Shown: piece after piece, positions 32,805 through 38,990 of the stretch
How the letters are laid out: every line of letters begins with the position of its first letter
Numbering within the stretch: position 1 is the stretch's first letter
Assembly: GCA_005879805.1 (NCBI GenBank)
Contig: VBKL01000153.1
Location: 1-38,990 of the forward strand
DNA from: Deltaproteobacteria bacterium
Lineage (GTDB): Bacteria > Myxococcota > Myxococcia > Myxococcales > 40CM-4-68-19
Length of the DNA stretch: 38,990 nt
Direction: 5' to 3'
Notes under the pieces: generated by a model
Seen by the model: the letters and a program-made list of their open reading frames with translations, nothing else
Databases searched by the model: none
Told to the model about the DNA's origin: nothing
Position numbers and translations under genes: made by a program

Positions 32805-33389
32805 ATGAAGGTGATTGCTGTCGCGGTCGCGCTGGCATTCGCGGGTTCCGCTCCTGCTGCCCACGCCGATGACCGCTTCGGCACCAAGGGGCAACTCGTA
32901 CCTCTCGGTTCCCTCGCCTTGTCCTATAGCTCGGTTTCGTTCAGCGGGACCTCGGGATCGATCACCACGATTTCTCTGGGCCCTACTCTCATCTACTTCG
33001 TAGCGCAGGACCTCGCGCTGGGCGCTTCCGGTACGTTGATCTACCAAGACGCAAGCCAGGGAAGTACCAGTGCCTCCGCCGTCGCCTTCGGTCTGGAACC
33101 GTTTGCCGCGTACAACTTCTGGCTTTCGGAAACGGCTTCGCTCGTGCCGGAGCTCGGCATCGGTTTCGCGTCTCGCGATCTCGCCGCAACCTCGGGCAGC
33201 AATCCGAATCTGAAGACGATCTCGCTGCAACTGTTCGTCCCCATCCTTTTCCATCCGGTCAAACACTTCTTCCTCGGATTCGGGCCCGCCCTCTCCTACG
33301 ACCTGTCCGCCGACCTGAGCAACGCGACCGGCGAGGCGCCCAAGACGACTACGATCGGGGCGCAGACCATTCTAGGCGGATATTTTTGA
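32805..33389 (+). CDS. Outer-membrane beta-barrel protein
   Basis: The product has 194 residues from ATG 32805; an in-frame ATG at 32790 is an alternative start. A signal peptide (MKVIAVAVALAFAGSAPAAHA) is followed by about eight amphipathic strands, for example SLALSYSSVSFSG, ITTISLGPTLIYFVAQDLAL, LVPELGIGFASRD and FFLGFGPALSYDLSAD. It ends in Phe (TILGGYF), as barrels usually do. Size suggests an eight-stranded OmpW/OmpX-like barrel. Function unknown. Confidence 0.7.
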   Translation: MKVIAVAVALAFAGSAPAAHADDRFGTKGQLVPLGSLALSYSSVSFSGTSGSITTISLGPTLIYFVAQDLALGASGTLIYQDASQGSTSASAVAFGLEPFAAYNFWLSETASLVPELGIGFASRDLAATSGSNPNLKTISLQLFVPILFHPVKHFFLGFGPALSYDLSADLSNATGEAPKTTTIGAQTILGGYF

Positions 33390-33414
33390 TCGCCGTATCG
33401 GTCGCCTTTTTCCC

Positions 33415-33486
33415 TGCCCGCAATGCCTGGAACCGATCCCGATCCTCGCCAAGCGCTGCGGCGCTTACAACTCTTCCGATGGCTGA
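33415..33486 (+). pseudogene. MscL-like zinc-ribbon tail, plus strand (fragment)
   Basis: The frame CPQCLEPIPILAKRCGA fits the CPxCLExIPxxAxRCxxC tail of some MscL-family proteins, except that the last Cys position is Tyr (RCGAY). It has no start and no upstream domain. It faces the mscL N-terminal fragment on the other strand, as though the gene had been folded back on itself. The match is short, so this is tentative. Confidence 0.35.
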
Positions 33487-33642
33487 GGGACCGGGAGCTC
33501 GAGCCCGACCACGGGCATGATCACATCGTCGACCAGACCCGACACCACCCTGCCCATCGCCGCGCCGACGATGACGCCCACGGCCAGCGCGAGCGCGTTC
33601 TGCTTGAGCAGGAACTCCTTGAACTCCGGCGAGGTTGTTCAC
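33465..33642 (-). pseudogene. mscL: mscL N-terminal fragment with frameshift and lost C-terminus
   Basis: Translation of the minus strand gives [40 protein letters not shown] and GLEL, an excellent match to the first transmembrane helix and loop of the large-conductance mechanosensitive channel. After that it stops at 33465, so TM2 and the cytoplasmic helix are absent. A GTG at 33642 with a good ribosome site (AGAGGG) encodes VNNLA, but one extra base near 33629 puts it out of frame with EFKEF. Two separate lesions in 180 bases point to a damaged or mis-assembled locus. Confidence 0.8.
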
Positions 33643-33711
33643 CGATCCCTCTGCCGAGCTGTCCGCGCCGAAGCATACTCGCAGGACCCGTACTTTTTGC
33701 GCGGAGGAACC

Positions 33712-34080
33712 ATGAAAGTCGTCAGGTCGTCGGAAGTTCCCTGGGCCGATGCGATCGTGCGCGGAAGCTTCGGAGGCCGCCGGAAGGCCCTCGGCGGCGA
33801 GAGGATCTCCTGCGGTCTCTGGGAGCTCCTTCCCGGAAAGCGATCGTTCCCGCTGCACCGTCACCTGGGAACTGAGGAAGCCTTGTTCGGAATCTCCGGC
33901 CGCGCCAAGGTGCGCACCTCGGAAGGCGAGACGGAGATCGCCGCCGGGGACTTCGTCTCCTTTTCGGCGGGTGGCCCCGCGCACCAGCTCGTCAACGACG
34001 GTCAGGAGCCGTTCGTATACCTCGCCATGTCGCACAGCCTCGGCGTGGATCTCGTCGAGTATCCCGACTCCGGGAAGCCC
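33712..34080 (+). pseudogene. Cupin-domain protein, C-terminus lost at a junction
   Basis: ATG 33712 follows GGAGG (33703-33707). The cupin reads MKVVRSSEVPWADAIV, SCGLWELLPGKRSFPLHRH, LGTEEALFGISGRAKVRT, AAGDFVSFSAGGPAHQLVN and ends recognisably at SHSLGVDLVEYPDSGK near 34075. After this the frame stays open for 440 codons but is antisense to the FG-GAP gene. Related cupins continue for a few tens of residues after EYPDSGK. The native end is therefore missing. Confidence 0.75.
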
Positions 34081-35067
34081 GCGTGTCAGGAAGATCAGCA
34101 CCTGGTCCCGCGCCGCGATCGCCAGGTCCGCCTTTCCGTCGCCGTCGAGATCGCCGAGCGCGACGTCCTCGGGGTGAAAGGCCGGAACCATGACGCCGTC
34201 GCGCAGGCCTCCAGGTCCGGAGAGCAGGACCTGCACGTTCCCGCCGAGGTTGCAGACAGCCACGTCGGGCGCGCCATCCCCGTCCACGTCGCCTGCAGCC
34301 ACGCGAACCGGGCCCGGGCCGCTGGCGTGGCGGAGCGGAGGTCCGCGACCGCCACGCAACAGGAACACGCCGTCGCGCGAGGTGTCAGCGACGCTTCCCG
34401 AATAGGTCGCCACCACCACGTCCGCGCCCGCGGCCGCCACGTAGAACGACGGATTGGGAAGCTCGATCCGCGCCACCTGCGTCAGGGTGCGGCCGTCGGC
34501 GCGCAGCACCGCGATCTCCGGCTGCGGCCACGAGGAAACGAACAGCCGGCTCCCGACAAGGGCCACGTTGAAGTACGCGTGACCGGTGGATCCCGTCGCG
34601 GCGGCGACCGGGTCCGAGAACGTGCCGTCGCCCTTTCCCCAGAGGACGAGCACGCGCTTTCCGCCCATGTCGTTGAAGATCAGATCGATGCGTCCGTCGC
34701 CATCGAGGTCCACCGCGGCGGCCGAGTGGACGTGCGGCGCGATCGACGGCACCTGCACGCGCACGCTGCGGGCGTATTCGGGACCGAAGTGGACGGTGGC
34801 GAATTTCTCCTCGTGGTGGGCGATCACCAGATCCGGTTGCGCGTCGCCGTCCACGTCGGCCACCGCGATGCTGCTCGGATTGTGCGCCGTGGCGAACGCG
34901 CCCGCGGCCTCGAAGCCGCCTTGGGCGGTGCGGCGAAGGACGGTGCCCGCGCCCGCCTCCGTGACCGCGACGAGGGATCCGCGGACGATCGCCAACCGCT
35001 GCACCCCCGGAAGCTTCACTTCGGCATGCGCGGCGAAGAGCGCGGCGGCGAGCAGCGCGGCAGGCAT
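34080..35067 (-). CDS. FG-GAP/VCBS repeat protein, 3' end lost
   Basis: From ATG 35067 a signal peptide (MPAALLAAALFAAHA) is followed by repeats with the calcium-loop motif D-x-D-G-D: VADVDGDAQPDLVIAHH, VDLDGDGRIDLIFND, AGDVDGDGAPDVAVCN and LGDLDGDGKADLAIAARD. These are blades of an integrin-like beta-propeller, probably secreted or on the surface. Recognisable sequence ends at DQVLIFLTRGLPG near 34080, where it runs into antisense of the convergent cupin. The frame remains open to 33349, but that part is not protein-like. Confidence 0.8.
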
Positions 35068-35070
35068 TGG

Positions 35071-35400
35071 TCAGGTCTGCCAGACGTGGATTTCGTCGCC
35101 CACGTGGATCTGCCCTCCTTCGATCACGTCGGCGCGGAGGCCACCGCGGTGCAGGAGCGGCTCGAGCAGCGGCTTGCCGGTCACGCCTTCCAGGTACCTG
35201 CACGGCTCGCACAGGCGCATGCCTTCGCAGAGTACGGCTCCGACGGGGAAGCGGCGGCCGACCAGGTCGTTGAGCGCGACGCCGCGGGTGGTCAGGTTCC
35301 GGCGAGATTCGCCGGGCTGGAGCGAGACGCCCAGCGCCTCGCGCAGCGAGTCGAGCACCTCGGCGTGGACGCCCGACGGGGATTGGTCGTAAACATTCCG
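35071..35400 (-). pseudogene. MOSC-domain protein, N-terminus lost
   Basis: The C-terminal MOSC part is clear: ALGVSLQPGESRRNLTTRGV, ALNDLVGRRFPVG, MRLCEPCRYLEGVTGKPLLE and GLRADVIEGGQIHVGDEI. The conserved Cys region (LCEPC) is present. Coding sequence continues upstream of the first usable GTG (35358) as RNVYDQSPSGVHAEV to about 35400, then meets a stop with no start codon. The first 60 or so residues of a MOSC domain are missing. MOSC proteins handle molybdenum cofactor or sulfur transfer. The join sits just before the ribosome site of the divergent GFA gene. Confidence 0.75.
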
Positions 35401-35428
35401 ACTGCTTGATTATTAGAGGAGACGCAGC

Positions 35429-35821
35429 ATGGACCGATTCACGGGCGGTTGCCTTTGCGGCAACGTCCGAATCGTGGCGTCGGGACTCCCGTACCGGGTC
35501 GGCCTTTGTCACTGTCTCGATTGCCGCAAGCATCATGGGGCCCTTTTTCATGCTTCCGCGGTGTTCCCACAGGACGCGGTGACGATCGATGGCGAAACGC
35601 GTGACTACGCCGGGCGGTTTTTCTGTCCCCGCTGCGGCTCGTCCATTTTCGCGCGCACCGCAGACGAAATCGAAGTGAACCTGGGATCCCTGGATGCCGC
35701 TGACCAACTGACGCCAACCTACGAAAGCTGGATCGTTCGTCGCGAGTCCTGGTTGCCGCCGTTTCCGCTCACGAGACGATACGAGCGCGATCGTGACGCC
35801 ACGGGTCGCTTTGAGGATTAG
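35429..35821 (+). CDS. GFA-family (CENP-V/GFA domain) protein
   Basis: The 130-residue protein starts at ATG 35429 after GAGGAGA. Zinc-binding cysteines are in GGCLCGNVRI, GLCHCLDCRKHHGALF and FFCPRCGSSIFAR. This matches glutathione-dependent formaldehyde-activating (GFA) domain proteins, most of which have no proven substrate. The remaining length is normal and the C-terminus (SWIVRRESWLPPFPL) is typical. Cytoplasmic. It appears intact. Confidence 0.92.
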   Translation: MDRFTGGCLCGNVRIVASGLPYRVGLCHCLDCRKHHGALFHASAVFPQDAVTIDGETRDYAGRFFCPRCGSSIFARTADEIEVNLGSLDAADQLTPTYESWIVRRESWLPPFPLTRRYERDRDATGRFED

Positions 35822-35847
35822 GTGGCAGGAACGGAGCGAAGGCGCCG

Positions 35848-36723
35848 TCAGCGCTTCTTCGCCGGCGCCCGGCCCTGCGCCTTCTGCTGGCTGCCGCCCA
35901 TCAATCCGCCGAGACCTTGCTGCACGGCCGCGCCCGGATCCTTGGCGACTGCCCCCGGATCGGCCGCGACTTTCGATACCTGAGCGCCAATCTCGCCGGG
36001 CAGCGCGCCCGCGATCTGCTTCGCCGCCTCGCCGCCCAGCATCGCGGCAACCTGCGCCGCGTTCAGGTGCATCAGCGCCTTGAGCTCCGCGGGCACTTTG
36101 TCCGACTGCGAGGCGCTCGCCGCCATCGCGCTGATGATCTGCATCGCGACTTCCTTGATCGCCGCGCCGTTGTTCGCGCCCTTGCCCTTGCCGACGTCCT
36201 TCATGGTCAGCGCGGGGATCGGAACTGCGATCTCCCGCGGAATTCCCGGCAGGCCAGGGCGGAGGATCACCTGGGCATCGTCGACGCGCACCTCGTCGAT
36301 CACGAGAAGCATCGGGTTCTTGTCGGGCGGCTTCTGCGGCGAAAGCTCCATGGCCTTGCGGAAGTTGAACGCGCCGTTCGCCTGCTCGACGACGAGTTTC
36401 GCCTTGTCGAGGCGGAGCGACGCGACGTGGATGGGCTGCTCGCGAAGCTCTTTGTACTGGACCGCGACGTCGAGGTCGCCCAGCTCGAGCATGTGCGGCT
36501 GCGAGAAGCCGCTGGGCGACGCGATGCCGAGCGCGTGCAGCCCGACCTTGCCCCCGAAGAGCGACAGCCGCGCCGCGTCGAGCGTCGTGGCGAGCCGCAG
36601 GGAGGCCGTGCCCTGCGTTTCCACCTCGTGCTTCACGATCCGGTTCAGGTTGAAGTAGACGCCCAGGCCCGCGAGGACGGCGAGCGCGACGAGACCCAGC
36701 AGTGCGCGGCGAATGAGTTTCAT
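35848..36723 (-). CDS. AsmA-like envelope protein
   Basis: The 291-residue protein starts at ATG 36723 with a membrane anchor (LIRRALLGLVALAVLAGLGVYF). The anchor is followed by NRIVKHEVETQGTASLRLAT, LSLFGGKVGLHALGIASPSGF and LRLDKAKLVVEQANGAFNF, a pattern shared with AsmA/DUF748-type envelope proteins. The C-terminal third is Ala/Gly-rich (AQVAAMLGGEAAKQIAGALP) and ends basic (APAKKR). The frame is also continuous with the upstream 37053 gene, so the two could be read as one polypeptide, but the internal ATG has its own AGGTG site. Confidence 0.65.
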   Translation of the reverse strand: MKLIRRALLGLVALAVLAGLGVYFNLNRIVKHEVETQGTASLRLATTLDAARLSLFGGKVGLHALGIASPSGFSQPHMLELGDLDVAVQYKELREQPIHVASLRLDKAKLVVEQANGAFNFRKAMELSPQKPPDKNPMLLVIDEVRVDDAQVILRPGLPGIPREIAVPIPALTMKDVGKGKGANNGAAIKEVAMQIISAMAASASQSDKVPAELKALMHLNAAQVAAMLGGEAAKQIAGALPGEIGAQVSKVAADPGAVAKDPGAAVQQGLGGLMGGSQQKAQGRAPAKKR

Positions 36724-37053
36724 GCTGACACCTAATGGTGCAGAAGCTTCAGCGCATCGGCCGGCGCGGGAAATCGCGCTCGGGTTCTGCTGATCCTTCG
36801 GGGTCTGCTCCTGCGCGGTCTGCTGCTGCCGGCTCTGCTCGGTCGCCTCGTTCTGTTGCAAGACCGTCGTCAGTAGCGACTTCGCCTTCGTCAGCCACGA
36901 ATCGCCCGTCTTGTCGTTTCCTTGGTCGAGCGCGGTTCGCGCCTTGGCAATGTCGGCGAACGCGGCGATCGCCTTCGAGTCGAGCGAGGTGGTGGCGGTC
37001 TTGGCGAATGCGAGTGCCGGGACGAGCGTGAGGAAGAGGGCAAGCCTTTTCAT
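36724..37053 (-). CDS. Exported helical protein, truncated and in frame with the next gene
   Basis: From ATG 37053 a signal peptide (MKRLALFLTLVPALAFA) leads to TTSLDSKAIAAFADIAKART and a helical repeat-like region ending in a Gln-rich stretch (EQSRQQQTAQEQTPKDQQNP). There is no stop before the AsmA-like start at 36723, so the open frame is 401 residues in all. Normally such a small periplasmic protein would have its own stop. A lost 3' end is likely, but a true fusion cannot be excluded. Family not recognised. Confidence 0.5.
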
Positions 37054-37165
37054 GGGCCAAGACTGGCGATCCATGCAGCGATTGGCAGGGAGCGGTCGTG
37101 CGCTCGCAAGGCCGCCCTCCCGATATCTGCCGAACTCGCCGGCGATGCGCGGGCTCTAGACGACT

Positions 37166-38500
37166 TCAGGGCGAGATCGTCACCGAGCTCGACGCCGAGA
37201 CGCCGTGCGAGAAGTTCCCGGTTCCGGCGAGGAGCGCGCCGAAACCGCTCGTGTCGGCCAGGGCGTCCGTTCCGGTCAGGCCGCCCCATGCTTCCACCCG
37301 CCAGACGAAGCTCAGTCCGGGCACGCCCTTCACGCCGAGCGCGGCGAGATTCGGGAAGGCCGTCGAAGTCGAGGTGGTCGCGAGGTCGAGGGTACGCGAG
37401 ATGAAACCGTTGCTCTCGAGCCGATCGAAATGGAGCACGGAGATCGAGCCGTCGGGCGCCGTCCAGGCGAGCGGCGAGGCGGAGGACGCGGGGCTGCCGA
37501 AGGCCGGACTCGTGATTACCGGGGGAGCCGGAACATCGACGTCGAAGACCGTCGTGGACGGCGAGAGGCGGCGCGGGAGGCGGCGCGCGACGGAGCTCGT
37601 CGCCGAGCTCGACAGGCAGGTCGTCGAAATCCGCAACGACAGCTTGACGTCGTTCGTGAACCCGATGATCGAGTCGACCGTCACCCCGGAGGTGCCGGGC
37701 ACAACGGGAGCGAAGAGCCGGGCCGCGGTCACCGTCGTTCCGTCGGACGCAGGTATCACGACGTCGAGGCCAACCACGCCGCAGCCGGCGGGCGGACGGG
37801 CCGTCGCGGAGAGAGTGATCGTGGGTGCGGCGGTAACCGGCACGGTGACCGAGATGGGCGCGGCGGCCGTCACCGGAACGCTCCCCGATGCCGTGATTCC
37901 CTGCGGGGCAGACGCGATCATCGCGACGAGCGAGCCCGGGTTCACGGCATCGGGAGGCCCGTTCCAGGTGAAGTGCATTTCCGCTCCGGTGACGACGCCG
38001 GCTGCGACGAACCCGGATGCGTTGGTAAAGGCCCAGAGCAGCGGCACGCCGGTGAGACCGGAGGTAGAGAGGGACTGCAAAGTAGTCGAATGGGTTCCCG
38101 TCCCCGGCTGCACGGCGAGCCCCGGCACGAACAGGACGGGATCGCGACGCGTCAGCTGCTGGTAGACGACCGCGCGGCTCACCGGGGGAAAGCCCGGCGG
38201 AACGGCCGGATCGTCGACGACCACTGCCGCGTCATACGTCTGTGGCACAAGGGGTACGGTGAACTTCCCTTGTGCGTTCGTGACCCTGGAGGCGGTGCCG
38301 ATGCCGACGCGCGCGCCGGAGACGGGCTCACCGAAGCGGTTCACGACCGTTCCCTGGACCGGTGAACCAATCGGCCCCGGAAGAGGCGGAACGATCGAAC
38401 CCGACGTCACAGCCGGATTCCCGCCGCAGGCGGCGAGCGTCGCAAGAAGAACGAGTAAGACGCGTTGCAAAGCGCCTCCTCGAAAGTCGAGAAAGCGCAT
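37166..38500 (-). CDS. Surface lipoprotein with carboxypeptidase-regulatory-like domain
   Basis: The 444-residue protein starts at ATG 38500 and has a lipobox (LQRVLLVLLATLAAC). Residues 45-90 form a CarboxypepD_reg-like beta-sandwich (VQGTVVNRFGEPVSGARVGI, VTNAQGKFTVPLVPQTYDAA). The rest is Ser/Thr/Pro-rich and beta-rich, with fibronectin-like stretches (PPVITSPAFGSPASSASPLAW, LSFVWRVEAWGGLTGTD). It ends SSSVTISP. The likely place is the outer surface. No enzymatic motif is seen. Confidence 0.7.
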   Translation of the reverse strand: MRFLDFRGGALQRVLLVLLATLAACGGNPAVTSGSIVPPLPGPIGSPVQGTVVNRFGEPVSGARVGIGTASRVTNAQGKFTVPLVPQTYDAAVVVDDPAVPPGFPPVSRAVVYQQLTRRDPVLFVPGLAVQPGTGTHSTTLQSLSTSGLTGVPLLWAFTNASGFVAAGVVTGAEMHFTWNGPPDAVNPGSLVAMIASAPQGITASGSVPVTAAAPISVTVPVTAAPTITLSATARPPAGCGVVGLDVVIPASDGTTVTAARLFAPVVPGTSGVTVDSIIGFTNDVKLSLRISTTCLSSSATSSVARRLPRRLSPSTTVFDVDVPAPPVITSPAFGSPASSASPLAWTAPDGSISVLHFDRLESNGFISRTLDLATTSTSTAFPNLAALGVKGVPGLSFVWRVEAWGGLTGTDALADTSGFGALLAGTGNFSHGVSASSSVTISP

Positions 38501-38574
38501 CGTACGCCCCGCGCGCAGACAAGCAAGCGCTCGCCTATGAAGATCGTCCAGAATCGCGAGATTCAGAGTGCGGC

Positions 38575-38990
38575 TCAGGGCTCCTCGTAGAGGACGTAAT
38601 CCTGGGAACCTCCCCCGTCGCAGGTGAGGAACGTAATCACGTTTCCCAGTACCCAGACCTTCCCTGCGGGCGTGAAGCCGCCTACGAGAAAGAAATCGGG
38701 CGCAAGAGGAAGAGGGACGCGCCACGCGCCCCCGTCTCGAAGCCAGAGCATCGGGGGATCGGCGTTGTCGACCAGCGCCGCTCGCGTTCCATCATCCGAC
38801 ATGGTCAAGCTGATGAGGGATGGCCTCGACGCGAAAGACCACGACGGACCCGCGTCTCTGCCCTGCCAGCCGGTGGAGGTTCGCTCGAACTCCTGCAGGA
38901 CCGTTCGCCCGGCAGCTACGTCGTTGCGCAGGAAGAAGGCGAGCGCGCCGCCCGGTGAGGTGGCAAAGAGCGCGAGGGGCTGCAGGTCCA
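38575..38990 (-). CDS. Surface protein, C-terminal part only (starts outside window)
   Basis: An open frame runs from the right edge to a stop at 38575, giving 137 visible codons without a start. It contains LALFATSPGGALAFFLRND, LTMSDDGTRAALVDNA, PPMLWLRDGGAWRVPLPLAP and GKVWVLGNVITFLTCDGGG. The S-x-D-G-T-R and G-x-V-W repeats suggest beta-propeller blades, as in TolB-like or WD-type surface proteins of myxobacteria. Its function and full length cannot be told from here. Confidence 0.6.
   Translation of the reverse strand, partial: DLQPLALFATSPGGALAFFLRNDVAAGRTVLQEFERTSTGWQGRDAGPSWSFASRPSLISLTMSDDGTRAALVDNADPPMLWLRDGGAWRVPLPLAPDFFLVGGFTPAGKVWVLGNVITFLTCDGGGSQDYVLYEEP

Noticed and set aside
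33712..35409. A 565-residue cupin fusion protein
   Set aside because: Only the first 120 or so residues are cupin; the rest is antisense to FG-GAP repeats and to the MOSC gene.

Overview
The window looks like about 39 kb of a high-GC (roughly 65-70% by eye) myxobacterium-like chromosome, plausibly a relative of Anaeromyxobacter and probably a metagenome-type contig. The pointers are the strong G/C third-position bias, tightly overlapping operons, many small lipoproteins and outer-membrane barrels, and FG-GAP and beta-propeller surface proteins. No database search was possible; this is inference from protein style. I saw no rRNA, tRNA, CRISPR array, transposase or phage gene.

Layout. 1-3.7 kb: a truncated beta-propeller lipoprotein, a pair of exported Cys-motif proteins (possibly metal-related), and two lipoproteins. 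3.7-6.6 kb: a glutamate/aspartate-type ABC importer (gltIJKL) whose binding protein is chimeric. 6.7-8.5 kb: a DUF1015 protein, a cold-shock protein and a small basic protein. 8.5-13.3 kb (minus strand): a DUF6875/ATP-grasp pair, a membrane protein and an Omp85-like barrel. 14.2-23.9 kb: a catabolic island. One arm is livK-H-M-G-F, an alpha/beta hydrolase and a methylmalonate-semialdehyde dehydrogenase (minus). The divergent arm is a GntR/FCD regulator, an aldehyde dehydrogenase and a second LivK-like binding protein (plus). A promoter with a palindromic operator lies between the arms. 23.9-27.5 kb: an MFS transporter, an SRPBCC protein, a PfkB kinase and a cupin. 27.6-32.7 kb: a complete dipeptide/oligopeptide ABC operon with 4-base overlaps between all genes. 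32.8-39 kb: an outer-membrane protein, an mscL remnant, a cupin, FG-GAP, MOSC and GFA proteins, an AsmA-like protein and two more surface proteins.

The most striking observation is structural. Several well-conserved genes are interrupted by short internal losses or joins. The N-lobe of gltI is replaced by an exact 199-base copy of an Ala-rich segment from the lipoprotein gene 1.1 kb upstream. livF, livH and mmsA each lack an internal block of roughly 75-110 residues. mscL, a cupin/FG-GAP pair, a MOSC gene and at least one further gene pair are cut at abrupt junctions. Many such scars in one contig, next to intact operons such as dpp, suggest local mis-joining in assembly more than biology, but a real rearranged locus is not excluded. 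This should be settled before any unusual fusion here is treated as a new system.

Biologically, the window is rich in nutrient uptake: an amino-acid ABC system, a branched-chain-type ABC system coupled to two aldehyde dehydrogenases and a regulator, and a peptide ABC system. The least-explained intact units are the ATP-grasp/DUF6875 pair, the Cys-motif exported pair, and the strong hairpin abutting the start codon of the 2399 lipoprotein gene.
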